64,000 nucleotides of DNA. Origin: Subdoligranulum variabile (GTDB lineage: Bacteria > Bacillota > Clostridia > Oscillospirales > Ruminococcaceae). Below are positions 33,136 through 42,827 of the stretch, one piece after another; positions within the stretch are counted from its first letter, which is position 1, and the number at the start of each line of letters is the position of its first letter. The notes beneath the pieces are model-generated. The model did not search any database, was not told where the DNA came from, and worked only from the letters and a program-made list of their open reading frames with translations. The stretch is taken from contig NZ_CP102293.1 of the NCBI RefSeq assembly GCF_025152575.1, positions 372,001-436,000 of the forward strand, given 5' to 3'. A program made the translations under genes and the position numbers.

Positions 33136-33729
33136 ATGTCTTTTTTCAGTTCTCTCTCGGGCGCCGACTGGCTGATTGCCGGTCTGGGAAACCCCGAACC
33201 GAAATACGACGGCACCCGTCACAACGCCGGATTTGAGGCGCTGGACTATCTGGCCGAGCAGTGGCAGTGCCCCCTGAACAAAAGCAAATGGCAGGGGCTG
33301 TACGGTACCACACAGGTGGGCGAACATAAAGTGGTACTCCTCAAGCCGCTTACCTACATGAACCTCAGCGGGCAGAGCATCGCCCCCACCGCCAACTTCT
33401 ATAAAATCCCGGCCAACCACATCATTGTACTCTGCGATGACATCACCCAGCAGCCGGGACACCTCCGCATCCGCCCCCACGGGTCGGCCGGCGGGCATAA
33501 CGGGCTGAAAAGTATTATTGCCAGCCTGGGCACCGAGGAATTCAGCCGCATCCGCATCGGCATCGGTGCCAAGCCCAATCCGCAGTACGATCTGGCGGTC
33601 TGGGTGCTGGGCAAGCTCCCGCCGGAAGACCGCAAGGCGATGACTGATCGCTACCCTGACATTGAACAAGCCTGCAGGCTGCTGATGGACGACAACTTGC
33701 AGTACGCCCAAAACAAATTCAATCGATAA
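33136..33729 (+). CDS. pth: Peptidyl-tRNA hydrolase
   Basis: The protein has 197 residues. It recycles tRNA by hydrolysing the ester of stalled peptidyl-tRNAs. GLGNPEPKYDGTRHNAGF contains the catalytic histidine and substrate-binding asparagine. PLTYMNLSGQS, CDDI and GSAGGHNGLKSI are the other family signatures. The N-terminus has a short extension (MSFFSSLSGADW) before the core. Translation-quality genes (mfd, lepA, prfB, alr) lie nearby on the core side. Confidence 0.97.
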   Translation: MSFFSSLSGADWLIAGLGNPEPKYDGTRHNAGFEALDYLAEQWQCPLNKSKWQGLYGTTQVGEHKVVLLKPLTYMNLSGQSIAPTANFYKIPANHIIVLCDDITQQPGHLRIRPHGSAGGHNGLKSIIASLGTEEFSRIRIGIGAKPNPQYDLAVWVLGKLPPEDRKAMTDRYPDIEQACRLLMDDNLQYAQNKFNR

Positions 33730-33742
33730 AGGAGATAGACCC

Positions 33743-34261
33743 ATGAGCTCTCTTCGCAAAAAAGCACTGGTTCGTTTGCTGCTGTGCGCTGTTGTATTCA
33801 TCGCCACCATCGTGTTCTGTTTTCTGCTGCTGACCGGCACTTTTGACGGCGGTGCAGAGCCCGCTTCCACGCCGGAGAGCTCCTCCGTTGCCGAAGGTGA
33901 GTCCCCTGCCGGGGATTCCGCCGCCACCGACAGTGTTCCCGCCGAGGGCGAGGATTCCTCCAGCGAGGCGGTCGAGCCTACGCCGGAGCCCACTCCGGAG
34001 CCGACGCCGGTAAACTTTGACGGCTTGTCCGAGCAGCCGACCACCGTATACGCCGAGGGCGAACAGCCGGCCTTTACCGTGACCCCGGATTCCAACATGA
34101 ATCTGCGTGCCGGCCCCGGCACGGACTTCGACAAGGTGGCTCAGATCCCGGCCGGTACCGCTGTCACCGCCCTGGGCACCAACGCCGATGAGACCTGGGT
34201 CGTGGTCCAGTATGAAGGTCAGTACGGCTGGCTTGCCAAGGAATATCTGAACGCCGCCTGA
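33743..34261 (+). CDS. Membrane-anchored SH3 domain protein
   Basis: The protein has 172 residues. A signal anchor at residues ~12-32 (LLLCAVVFIATIVFCFLLLT) is followed by a ~70-residue Pro/Ser/Glu-rich linker with repeated PEPTPEPTPEPTP-type units. The C-terminal bacterial SH3 domain has DSNMNLRAGPGTDFDKVAQI and TWVVVQYEGQYGWLAKEYL. Such domains bind peptidoglycan or act extracytoplasmically. It starts 13 bases after pth. A similar SH3 domain ends the lipoprotein at 61877-63220. Confidence 0.88.
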   Translation: MSSLRKKALVRLLLCAVVFIATIVFCFLLLTGTFDGGAEPASTPESSSVAEGESPAGDSAATDSVPAEGEDSSSEAVEPTPEPTPEPTPVNFDGLSEQPTTVYAEGEQPAFTVTPDSNMNLRAGPGTDFDKVAQIPAGTAVTALGTNADETWVVVQYEGQYGWLAKEYLNAA

Positions 34262-34302
34262 TTTTTCCCCGACTTTTACAACTGAATAGGAGGAAGGCTC
34301 CG

Positions 34303-36510
34303 ATGAAAAAGCGAATTGCATCCCTGCTGTTATCCGCTGCCATGCTGGCTGTCTGTGCCGGCTGTCAATCCACGTCCGCCTCCATCCCGACGGATTCTTC
34401 GCCGGTATCCCAACCGGATACCACGCCGACCGCCTCCCCTGCCCCGGCTGCCCGGCCTACCAGTCTGCTGGGCGATCTGCCTGTGCTGTATGATACCTCG
34501 CTGGTCCCCGCCGTGCCTGAGTTTACCGTGGCCGAGGATTTTTCCAACGTCATCAACGCCGATCTGCTGGAATACTGGAATGACGAAGCCAGGGCCAAGC
34601 TGCTGGAGAACGGTTTTCTGGTCGTCAGCAGTCCCATCGATGAGTTCTACCCCCGCTACGAGTCCAACCGTTATCTCTATACTCCCAATTTTGTGACGGT
34701 GGACGCCTCACTGCACACCTATCATCTGTACTTCCTCTATCTGCAGCGTCAGGTGGAAGAGCAGCATTTGCTGCCCCTTTTGCAGGAGCTGACTTCCGCC
34801 ATGCTGGCGCAGAGCCGGGCCCAGGCGGAAACTCTGGCCGGCACCGACTGGGAGAATGCGGCGCAGCGCAACGTAGCCTACTTCAGCGTGGCGACCGCGC
34901 TGCTGGACCCGGAAGCGGACCAGTCTGCCTTCCCGCAGGAGGCCATCCAGGAACTGGCGCTCATCAATGACGCCGCAGGGATCGCGCCCTCCCCGGTGAT
35001 GAACCGGGGCGAGGAAAACGGCAGCCCGCAGGAGGATTACAGTCAGTACATTCCCCGCAGCTACTATACCGAGAGCGAGGAACTGACCCGCTATTTCAAG
35101 ACCATGATGTGGTACGGGCGGATGGCCTTCCTGCAATCCGACGCCGACAAGACCCGCAGCGCCGTGCTTGTGAATCTGGCTCTGCGGGAAAGCGGTGCCA
35201 TGGACAACTGGCAGCGCATCTATGACGTGACCTGTTTCTTCGCCGGTGCCAGCGACGACGCCAATGCGCAGGATTATCTGCCGTTGATCGACGCTGCTTT
35301 CGGCGCCGACGCGGACCTTTCTGCCTTGGCGAGTGACGGAGCCGCCTTTGAAACCTTCACCGAATCGCTCCGGACACAGCAGCCCGCCTCCATCAACTCC
35401 ATGCCGATCTATGAATGGGATGACCGGGACGAAAGCACCGCCGGGTATCGCTTCATGGGACAGCGTTATACACTGGACGCCGACATTCTGCAGAATCTGG
35501 TCTACCGCGATGTGGAGGAAAGTTCCGATGGCCGTCAGCGTCTGCTTCCCGACGCTTTGGACGTGCCCGCCGCGCTGGGTTCCGATACCGCGCTGGATCT
35601 TCTGCATGAGCAGGGCGATACCGATTATCCCAATTACGACAGCCAGATGGAGGACATCCGCACCCGGATGGCTGCGGCAGAGGATTCTGTCTGGAATGCC
35701 AGCCTCTATGCCGCCTGGCTGAACACTTTGCGTCCTCTTACCGAAGCCCGGGGCGAAGGCTGGCCGCAGTATATGCAGACCAACGTCTGGCGCGCCAAAT
35801 CACTGACCAGTTTTCTGGGCAGCTGGACCGAACTCAAACACGATACCGCTCTCTACAGCAAGCAGGTCTATGCCGAAATGGGCGGTGGCGGTGGCATCGA
35901 GGAAGCCGATGACCGCGGCTGGGTGGAGACTGAGCCGGTAGTATTTGGCCGGCTGGCGGCGCTTTCCCAGGCAACCGCGGACGGGTTGGAATCGCTGGGG
36001 CTGCTGGACGATGCCTCCCGGGACAACCTGAATAAACTCTATGAACTGAATTACCAGCTGATGGTCATTGCCGAAAAAGAGCTGCGCAACGAACTGCCCA
36101 GTGACGAAGAGTTTGAACTGATCCGCAGTTTTGGCGGACAGCTGGAACATTTCTGGCTGGAGACGGTGGCCACCGTCGACCAGAGCTTTGTAACCCCGCA
36201 GGAGCATCCTGCCGCACTGGTGGCCGACATTGCCACCGACCCCAATGGATCTGTGCTGCAGACCGCCACCGACGTGGGCACGATCTATGTGATCGTCAGT
36301 GTGGACGGCTCGCCGCGCATCGCCGTAGGAACCGTTTACACCTTCTACCAGTTCACCCAGCCGCTGGACCAGCGCATGACCGATCAGGACTGGTGGGTAG
36401 CCACCGGCAGAGCCCCCGACGAGGAGGGAAACTTCCACTGGGAGGACCGTCCCGCCCCCGCCGCCTGGACTGACAGCTTTTCGGTGTCCGATACCTATCG
36501 GGGCGCCTGA
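34303..36510 (+). CDS. DUF3160 lipoprotein
   Basis: The protein has 735 residues. A lipoprotein signal (LSAAMLAVCAGC) precedes a Ser/Thr/Pro-rich linker. The rest is one DUF3160 domain: LLENGFLVV, FYPRYESNRYLYTPNFVTVD, SLHTYHLYFLYLQRQVEE, YFKTMMWYGRMAF, and VYAEMGGGGG near residue 530. It is secreted and mainly helical; the activity is unknown. It ends in an ATGA overlap with the next gene, and both follow the SH3 protein gene, so the three may act together at the cell surface. Confidence 0.88.
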   Translation: MKKRIASLLLSAAMLAVCAGCQSTSASIPTDSSPVSQPDTTPTASPAPAARPTSLLGDLPVLYDTSLVPAVPEFTVAEDFSNVINADLLEYWNDEARAKLLENGFLVVSSPIDEFYPRYESNRYLYTPNFVTVDASLHTYHLYFLYLQRQVEEQHLLPLLQELTSAMLAQSRAQAETLAGTDWENAAQRNVAYFSVATALLDPEADQSAFPQEAIQELALINDAAGIAPSPVMNRGEENGSPQEDYSQYIPRSYYTESEELTRYFKTMMWYGRMAFLQSDADKTRSAVLVNLALRESGAMDNWQRIYDVTCFFAGASDDANAQDYLPLIDAAFGADADLSALASDGAAFETFTESLRTQQPASINSMPIYEWDDRDESTAGYRFMGQRYTLDADILQNLVYRDVEESSDGRQRLLPDALDVPAALGSDTALDLLHEQGDTDYPNYDSQMEDIRTRMAAAEDSVWNASLYAAWLNTLRPLTEARGEGWPQYMQTNVWRAKSLTSFLGSWTELKHDTALYSKQVYAEMGGGGGIEEADDRGWVETEPVVFGRLAALSQATADGLESLGLLDDASRDNLNKLYELNYQLMVIAEKELRNELPSDEEFELIRSFGGQLEHFWLETVATVDQSFVTPQEHPAALVADIATDPNGSVLQTATDVGTIYVIVSVDGSPRIAVGTVYTFYQFTQPLDQRMTDQDWWVATGRAPDEEGNFHWEDRPAPAAWTDSFSVSDTYRGA

Positions 36511-37052
36511 TGAAGAAAAGAATCGGCTGGTTTCTCTATGCGCTGCTGCTGGCAGGGGTCTGTCTGCCTTTGCTCTGGGCGCGTGGCATGTTCCTCCCCC
36601 GCGGCGCTCCCCATGAAGAAGAAGTGTCCTTTGCGGAGGGAACATTCCTCACACTGACGTTGACCGGCAGCCGCTTTACCGCAGCGGCCGGAGAAAAAAC
36701 ACTGTGGCAGAGTGCCCCCGGTCTGCATGTACAGGATTACCTTGCCATGGATATTGACCGGGATGGCAGCACCGAGCTGTTGCTTCTGGTATGGCGGCGT
36801 GGCAATTACGGATCCAGCCGCCCCTTCTGGGTCAAACGCAACGATACCCGCTGGAGTCAGCACATTTTTATCTACGATTACGACTCTCCATCGGGCACCT
36901 TCGTGCCGCAGTGGATGTCCAGCCAACTGCGGCCGGAGGTAGCCCGATGGTCGGTTTACTCTTCCGATGAACTGTTTATTCTGACGCCGGACGGCGACGA
37001 GACCCTATGGCAATGGGGTCAATGGGGTCTTGTGCGCACCGACATGGGATGA
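36510..37052 (+). CDS. Membrane-anchored protein of unknown function, DUF3160 partner
   Basis: The protein has 180 residues. The start ATG overlaps the DUF3160 stop. A signal anchor spans residues ~6-24 (WFLYALLLAGVCLPLLWA). The outer part has strands with the turn DYLAMDIDRDGSTELLLLVW, a calcium-loop-like D-x-D-x-D-G-x-x-E motif as in FG-GAP/VCBS repeats, and several tryptophans. It may be an extracytoplasmic partner of the DUF3160 lipoprotein. No family is assigned. Confidence 0.7.
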   Translation: MKKRIGWFLYALLLAGVCLPLLWARGMFLPRGAPHEEEVSFAEGTFLTLTLTGSRFTAAAGEKTLWQSAPGLHVQDYLAMDIDRDGSTELLLLVWRRGNYGSSRPFWVKRNDTRWSQHIFIYDYDSPSGTFVPQWMSSQLRPEVARWSVYSSDELFILTPDGDETLWQWGQWGLVRTDMG

Positions 37053-37058
37053 CTTGCC

Positions 37059-40000
37059 ATGATACTGTTTACTTCCTGCTTTACCAAAACCAAGGAATAC
37101 GAAAAACTGGCGCATGCGCTCTCCGAACCAGGGGCATGCGCCTTATTTGGGCTGCCCGGTTCCGGCCGGGCGCTGGTCTATGCCGCACTGTGCCGCACGC
37201 TGGAACGTCCCCTCTGCATCGTGACGCCCGGGGAAGCCGAGGCCACCCGCTTTGCCGGGGACCTCAACACGCTGGGAATTCCGGCAGCGGTCTTCCCTGC
37301 CCGGGATTACGTGCTGCGCCCCATCGAGGGCACCGCCCGGGAATACGAATATCGCCGCCTGGGCGTTCTGGGCGATCTGGTGGGCGGACGGTTGCAGGCG
37401 GTCTGCGTCTCGGAGGAGGCCCTGACCCAGTACACCACCCCCAAAGCCGATTTTTGTGCCAACACACGCACCCTGCGCCCCGGTGATTCCCTGCCCCGCA
37501 CCGAGCTGACCTCTCTTCTGCATGGGGCCGGCTATACCCGCCGTACCCAGGTGGATGGTCCCGGTCAGTTTTCCATCCGGGGTGACATCGTGGACCTCTA
37601 TGCGCCCGATATGAAACTGCCGGTCCGCATGGAATTCTGGGGCGACGAGATCGACACCATGCACACCTTTGATCTGACCACCCAGCGGCGCGAAGATCCG
37701 GTGGAAAAGATCTATGTCAGCCCGGCCCGGGAGGTGCTTTTCGGTGCCCCGGCCGACGCTGCCGCACTGCTGCGTGCTTTCCTGAAAAAACAGCGGGGCC
37801 AAAAACGCACAGCGCTGGAAGTCTGCATGGCGCCCGAACTGGCCCAGCTGGATGGTGGCGCGGTGCCGGTGAATCTGGACAAATACCTGGCCGTCCGCTA
37901 TCCCGAGCCCGCCACGCTGCTGGACTATTTTGACGATCCGCTGTTGATTCTGGAGGAGCCTGCTTCCCTGCGGGAAGCCCAGCGGGCCACTGCCTACCGC
38001 CGCGGCGAGGAAATTACCACTCTGCTCAACGACGGAGTGCTGGCTGCCGGACTTGAAAAGCTCTATGCCGACGCCGCCTGGCTCTGGACACAGCCGGCCC
38101 GCTGCCGCACCATCTGTGCCGAAAACTTTGCCCGCAGCATGCCGGACATCGCCCTGAAAGAGATCGTCAACGCCCCGGCGCATTCGCTGCCCGCCTGGGC
38201 CGGTGAAGTTGCCCATCTGCTGGAAGATCTGCAGCCGCTGTGCGACGGCGGGGCATCCGTGACCGTACTGGCCGGCACGCCCCGTGCCGCCGCAGGCCTG
38301 GCTGCCGACCTGCGGGTCAAGGGACTCAACGTCACCACCGACGAAACCGCTGCGCCCTCCGCCGGACTGGTGCAGGTGCTGCCGGGGCAGCTCTCTGCCG
38401 GATGCAGCCTCCCCTTTGCTAAATACGCAGTATTCACGGCGCGTGCTTTCGGTGTGAGCACCGCCCAGAAAAAGAAAAAGCGCAACAAAGATGCGCTGAA
38501 CAGCTTAAGTGAGATCTCGCCCGGTGACCTGGTCGTCCACCAGAACCACGGTATCGGCCGCTATGCCGGCATCCAGCGGATGGCGGTACAGGGGGTCACC
38601 AAGGATTACCTGCGCATCGAATACGACAAGAAGGACGTTCTGTATGTGCCGGTCACCCAGCTGGACCTGCTGTCCCGCTACACGGCACCGGGTGACAAAG
38701 ACAATGTAAAGCTGAGCCGTTTGGGCGGCAGCGACTGGGCCAAGACCCGCAAAAAGGTCCGTGCCGCCACCGAGGCCATGGCCAAGGAGCTGATCGAGCT
38801 CTATGCCCGCCGCAAACAGGCCAAAGGATACGCCTTCCCTGCCGACGATACCTGGCAGGGGGATTTTGAGCAGCGTTTTGCCTACGAGGAGACCCCCGAC
38901 CAGCTCACCTGCGCCGCCGATATCAAGCACGATATGGAACAGCCCTGGCCTATGGACCGGCTGCTCTGCGGCGACGTGGGGGTGGGCAAAACCGAAGTAG
39001 CCCTGCGCGCTGCCTTCAAATGCGTGATGGGCGGCAAGCAATGTGCCATTCTGGCTCCCACCACCATCCTGGCCTGGCAGCACTTCAACACGGCCATTGC
39101 CCGGATGGAGGCCTACCCCATCCGCATCGGCCTGCTCTCCCGCTACCGCAGCAGCAAGGAGCAGAAAGAAACCCTGCGCGGTCTCAAGGACGGCACCGTG
39201 GACATCGTCGTCGGCACCCACCGGTTGCTCTCGGATGACGTGAAATTCCGGGACCTGGGCCTTGTCATCATCGACGAGGAGCAGCGTTTCGGCGTCAAGC
39301 ACAAGGAAAAGCTCAAGGAGGCTTTCATCGGGGTGGATATGCTGACCCTGTCGGCTACCCCCATCCCCCGCACGCTGAATATGGCGTTGTCCGGGATCCG
39401 GGATATGAGCACCATTGAACAGCCGCCCTTTGAGCGTCAGCCCGTGGAGACCTATGTGTTGGAATACGACGAGGGCATCGTGTCGGAGGCCATCCGCAAG
39501 GAACTGGCCCGCGGCGGACAGGTCTATTATCTGCACAACCGGGTGGACACCATCAACGAGTGTGCCGCCCGCATCGGCAAGATGGTCCCGGGGGCCCGTG
39601 TGGGCATCGCCCACGGCAAGATGACCGAGGAACAGATCTCCTCGGTATGGCAGCAGCTGCTGGACAACGAGATCGATGTGCTGGTCTGCACCACCCTCAT
39701 CGAGACCGGCGTCGATGTACGCAACTGCAATACCCTGATCATCGAAAATGCGGACCGCATGGGCCTTTCCCAGCTGTATCAGCTGCGAGGCCGCGTGGGA
39801 CGTTCCTCCCGCAAGGCCTACGCCTATTTCACCTTCACCCGGGACAAGGTACTCACCGAGGTGGCCGCCAAACGGCTTTCGGCCATCCGGGAATTCACCG
39901 CTTTCGGTTCCGGCTTCCGCATCGCCATGCGTGATCTGCAGATCCGCGGCGCCGGCAGCCTGCTGGGGCATAGCCAGCACGGCCATATGGAGGCGGTAGG

Positions 40001-40520
40001 CTACGACCTGTATGTGAAGATGCTGGGGCAGGCCATCGCCACCGCCCGCGGCGAGACACCGCCGCCCGACAAGAGCGATTGTCTGGTGGATATCTCCATC
40101 GATGCTTACCTGCCCGAAGACTATATCCCCGATCCCGCCGGGCGGATCGAAGCCTACAAACGCATTGCGGCCATCGAAACCACCGCCGACGCCGAGGACG
40201 TGCTGGACGAACTCATCGACCGGTACGGCTCGCCGCCCAAGAGCGTGCAGGGACTCGTGGATGTATCCCTGGTACGTGTGACGGCCGCCCGTGTGGGGAT
40301 TGTGGAGATCGTGCAGCGAAACGATCTGCTCATCCTGTATTCCGACGTGGTCGGCCCGCAGCAGCTGGCCGCCGTGATGGAGCAGTATCCCCACCGGGTA
40401 CTCTACAACGCGCTGGGGCGTCCCTATTTCAGCCTGCGCGTCCAGAAGGGCGAGAACCCGCTGGTGCTGCTGCGGGATGTGGTCACTCTGCTGCCCGGCG
40501 CTACGCCCACCGCTTCCTGA
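37059..40520 (+). CDS. mfd: Transcription-repair coupling factor
   Basis: The protein has 1153 residues, the usual length. Mfd removes RNA polymerase stalled at DNA lesions and recruits UvrA. The N-terminal part is the UvrB-like domain (FGLPGSGRALVYAAL, QFSIRGDIVDLY). The RNA-polymerase-interacting domain follows at ~485-560 (PGDLVVHQNHGIGRYAGIQR). The helicase motifs are DRLLCGDVGVGKTEVALRAA (Walker A), VIIDEEQRFGVKHKEKL (DEEQ box), LSATPIPRTLNMAL, and QLRGRVGRS. The TRCF domain is at the end. It starts 6 bases after the preceding gene and ends in a bidirectional terminator. Confidence 0.98.
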   Translation: MILFTSCFTKTKEYEKLAHALSEPGACALFGLPGSGRALVYAALCRTLERPLCIVTPGEAEATRFAGDLNTLGIPAAVFPARDYVLRPIEGTAREYEYRRLGVLGDLVGGRLQAVCVSEEALTQYTTPKADFCANTRTLRPGDSLPRTELTSLLHGAGYTRRTQVDGPGQFSIRGDIVDLYAPDMKLPVRMEFWGDEIDTMHTFDLTTQRREDPVEKIYVSPAREVLFGAPADAAALLRAFLKKQRGQKRTALEVCMAPELAQLDGGAVPVNLDKYLAVRYPEPATLLDYFDDPLLILEEPASLREAQRATAYRRGEEITTLLNDGVLAAGLEKLYADAAWLWTQPARCRTICAENFARSMPDIALKEIVNAPAHSLPAWAGEVAHLLEDLQPLCDGGASVTVLAGTPRAAAGLAADLRVKGLNVTTDETAAPSAGLVQVLPGQLSAGCSLPFAKYAVFTARAFGVSTAQKKKKRNKDALNSLSEISPGDLVVHQNHGIGRYAGIQRMAVQGVTKDYLRIEYDKKDVLYVPVTQLDLLSRYTAPGDKDNVKLSRLGGSDWAKTRKKVRAATEAMAKELIELYARRKQAKGYAFPADDTWQGDFEQRFAYEETPDQLTCAADIKHDMEQPWPMDRLLCGDVGVGKTEVALRAAFKCVMGGKQCAILAPTTILAWQHFNTAIARMEAYPIRIGLLSRYRSSKEQKETLRGLKDGTVDIVVGTHRLLSDDVKFRDLGLVIIDEEQRFGVKHKEKLKEAFIGVDMLTLSATPIPRTLNMALSGIRDMSTIEQPPFERQPVETYVLEYDEGIVSEAIRKELARGGQVYYLHNRVDTINECAARIGKMVPGARVGIAHGKMTEEQISSVWQQLLDNEIDVLVCTTLIETGVDVRNCNTLIIENADRMGLSQLYQLRGRVGRSSRKAYAYFTFTRDKVLTEVAAKRLSAIREFTAFGSGFRIAMRDLQIRGAGSLLGHSQHGHMEAVGYDLYVKMLGQAIATARGETPPPDKSDCLVDISIDAYLPEDYIPDPAGRIEAYKRIAAIETTADAEDVLDELIDRYGSPPKSVQGLVDVSLVRVTAARVGIVEIVQRNDLLILYSDVVGPQQLAAVMEQYPHRVLYNALGRPYFSLRVQKGENPLVLLRDVVTLLPGATPTAS

Positions 40521-40531
40521 CCCTTGCATAC

Positions 40532-40564
40532 AAAAATCCCGGTCCCATAGGGACCGGGATTTTT
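40532..40564. terminator. Bidirectional terminator between mfd and the GT2 gene
   Basis: Arms AAAAATCCCGGTCCC/GGGACCGGGATTTTT form a perfect 15-bp stem with a 3-base loop and T-tracts on both strands. The flanking genes converge. Confidence 0.93.
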
Positions 40565-41517
40565 CATTGTTCCGTTTCCGGGGTTCCTGCAGCAGCCGTT
40601 GTTGTGCGGATGACGTACTGGGGGCTTTTGTTCATCGTCATATACATGCGGCCCACATACTCACCCACCAGGCCCAGCATCATCATCAGGATGCCGTCCA
40701 GCAGCAGTACGATGGCCACAATGCTGGACCAGCCGGCATCGATGGCATCCAACAGTATGATCTTGCGCACCACCACGATCACCGCAAACAGAAAGCCCAC
40801 CAGCGAGAACACCATGCCCATCACCGTGGCCACCCGCAGCGGCTTGACCGAGAAGGCCGTGAAGCCGTTGAGCCAGAGGCGCAGCAGCTTGGCAAAGGTG
40901 TAGCCGCTCTCCCCCTCCGTGCGGTCCTGGTGGTCGATGGGGATGTTCTTGAACCGACAGGTGGAGCGCACTGCCAGACCATCCACATAGGGGAAAGGAT
41001 TGTCGCATTTGACCATCTCATCGATGATGAAACGTCGCGCCGCATAGTAACTGGCCATATACAGGTCCTTGGGCTTGCCCATGAGCCAGGTGGCCATCCA
41101 GTCGTTGACCTTGCTGCCGAAGTTGCGGAAGGCGCTGTGGTGTTTGGAGGGATAGCTGGCATAGACCACGTCGGTGTCCTCATCCATGGCGTCGATCAGG
41201 CGGAACATCTCGGCGGGAGGCGTCTGACCGTCGTCATCCAAGCTCACCACAATGTCCCCGTGTACATGGCGGTAGCCCGCCATCAGCGCCGAGGCCTGCC
41301 CGAAGTTGCGGGACATACAGATGCCGAAAATCTGAGGGTCCTCCTGCTTTAGGCGGCAGATCTCCCGCCAGGTATCATCGGCGGGATTGTCGTTGACCAG
41401 TATGATCTCGTATTGATAGCGGCCATCCGCCCGGACGGTTTCCCGGATCTGCCGGGTGACCGCCGCCAGCGTGGCCGCACTGTGATAACAGGGAATGACA
41501 AAACTGAGCAGTTGCAT
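40564..41517 (-). CDS. Glycosyltransferase family 2, membrane-bound
   Basis: The protein has 317 residues from ATG 41517. The GT-A fold starts SFVIPCYHSAATLAAVTRQI. The metal-binding DDDGQ motif is visible, and YPSKHHSAFRNFGSKVNDWM resembles polyprenol-phosphate glycosyltransferases of the DPM1/GtrB type. Two C-terminal membrane helices (VATVMGMVFSLVGFLFAVIV and a later one) suit that group. It likely transfers a sugar to undecaprenyl phosphate for surface-polymer decoration. It lies 22 bases downstream of the ATP-grasp gene, on the same strand. Confidence 0.9.
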   Translation of the reverse strand: MQLLSFVIPCYHSAATLAAVTRQIRETVRADGRYQYEIILVNDNPADDTWREICRLKQEDPQIFGICMSRNFGQASALMAGYRHVHGDIVVSLDDDGQTPPAEMFRLIDAMDEDTDVVYASYPSKHHSAFRNFGSKVNDWMATWLMGKPKDLYMASYYAARRFIIDEMVKCDNPFPYVDGLAVRSTCRFKNIPIDHQDRTEGESGYTFAKLLRLWLNGFTAFSVKPLRVATVMGMVFSLVGFLFAVIVVVRKIILLDAIDAGWSSIVAIVLLLDGILMMMLGLVGEYVGRMYMTMNKSPQYVIRTTTAAAGTPETEQ

Positions 41518-41539
41518 GAAACGCTGTGATTCCTTCCTC

Positions 41540-42679
41540 TTATTTTTCCATCCAGGTGCAGATGCGTGCCGGATCCTCCGAGGCGAAGATGTAATGCCCA
41601 AACCGGGTGGAGGAGTCCGTCACAATGTGGTCCATGGGGTCAATGGGACTCTCCTCCAGCATGGTAATGCCCGGCGCCGCACGCAGCGCTTCCCGCAGTT
41701 CCAGATCCTGTGGCCCGAATACAAACCGCACACCGCAGGCCGCATGATGCGCTCCCCGGGTCAGATCCGGAGCCTGCCCCAGGGCGATCTGCACAACCAT
41801 CCGCACAAAGTCCCATCCGGTAGTCAGCGGCACCAGATGGCTGCCGATACAGTCGCCGCCCATCCGGCCGCCGATCTCGATGAGACGGATATTGCCGCTT
41901 TCGTCGATTTTCAGCTCACTGTGGGAGGCTCCGTTTTGGATCTCCAGCGTGTCCAGCGCATGGAACACCGTTTTGCGCACCTTTTCCCGCATGGCATCGC
42001 TCAACGGAGCCGGTTCCATATGGCCGGTCTCGATGTACATCGGCGCCCCCGTGGTATATTTCAGGGTGATCTGCAGAAGATGGTGCTCCCCCTGCCAGGA
42101 GATGCATTCCACACTGTATTCCTGCCCGGTGGCGAATTCTTCCACCAGGGCCATCTTCTCGAAGCTCTGCTCCCGTGCACGGACGATTGCCGCCTGCAGC
42201 CCCGCCGGACGGTTCACCTCGGTGATGCCGCGGCTGCCCGAGCGGTCGGTGGGTTTGACGATCAGCGGATACTGCATCCCCTCCAGTACCGAAAGTTCGG
42301 TTTTGGGGCCGATGAGCACCGACCGCGGCGACGGATCCCCCGCCGCCGCAAAGGCTTCCCGCATCTTGTGCTTGTTGGTGGATTTTTCGCAGCAGCGCAT
42401 GCTGTTGCCGGGCAGGCCCATCGCTTCCGCCACGTAGTTGACGGTGATGGCCGCCAGGTCGCTGGCGATGGTACAGATGCCGTCGATGCCGATCTCCCGG
42501 CATTTGTCCAGGATGGCATCCTTCTCCACAATGCTGATGGGGTAAAAATGGTCGGCCATCTTCTCCCCCACGTCGTCTGCCGCCCAGGCGAAGACATGCG
42601 TCTCGCAGCCCAGTTCCTTTGCTTTTTCAATCAGCGGAGCCTGCAGATAGGACGCGCCGATAATCGCCAGTTTTTTCAT
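41540..42679 (-). CDS. ATP-grasp enzyme of carboxylate-amine ligase type
   Basis: The protein has 379 residues from ATG 42679, with GAGG 9 bases upstream. It has the PreATP-grasp domain (KKLAIIGASYLQAPLIEKAK), then ATP-grasp lobes with PLIVKPTDRSGSRGITEVNR, VEEFATGQEYSVECIS, and the metal-binding end HSELKIDESGNIRLIEIGGR, then MGGD. It resembles carbamoyl-phosphate-synthase-like and peptide-ligase ATP-grasp proteins. The substrate is unknown. Pairing with a GT2 suggests modification of a surface sugar or an aminoacylated intermediate, which is inference. Confidence 0.88.
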   Translation of the reverse strand: MKKLAIIGASYLQAPLIEKAKELGCETHVFAWAADDVGEKMADHFYPISIVEKDAILDKCREIGIDGICTIASDLAAITVNYVAEAMGLPGNSMRCCEKSTNKHKMREAFAAAGDPSPRSVLIGPKTELSVLEGMQYPLIVKPTDRSGSRGITEVNRPAGLQAAIVRAREQSFEKMALVEEFATGQEYSVECISWQGEHHLLQITLKYTTGAPMYIETGHMEPAPLSDAMREKVRKTVFHALDTLEIQNGASHSELKIDESGNIRLIEIGGRMGGDCIGSHLVPLTTGWDFVRMVVQIALGQAPDLTRGAHHAACGVRFVFGPQDLELREALRAAPGITMLEESPIDPMDHIVTDSSTRFGHYIFASEDPARICTWMEK

Positions 42680-42769
42680 TTGCTTTTTCCTCAAACACCG
42701 TCAGCCGAAAGCTGCCTTTTTACCGTGTATTATAGCACAGACCGTCTGAAATGGGAAGAACTGTTTATC

Positions 42770-42798
42770 TTGTGTTTTGTCTTTCGCCACTGTATAAT
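42770..42798 (+). promoter_or_regulatory. Promoter of the ClC transporter gene
   Basis: TTGTGT (42770-42775), 17 bases and TATAAT (42793-42798) precede the ATG at 42828 by 29 bases. Confidence 0.65.
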
Positions 42799-42827
42799 TG
42801 TAAGGATTATGAATTGGAGGATTCTGT

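Noticed and set aside
33960..34012. Short tandem GAGCCNACNCCG-like repeats
   Set aside because: They encode the PEPTPEPTPEPTP linker of the SH3 protein and need no other explanation.
38505..40529. 674-codon open frame on the minus strand opposite mfd
   Set aside because: It is the antisense of the mfd helicase domains, as expected in GC-rich coding DNA.
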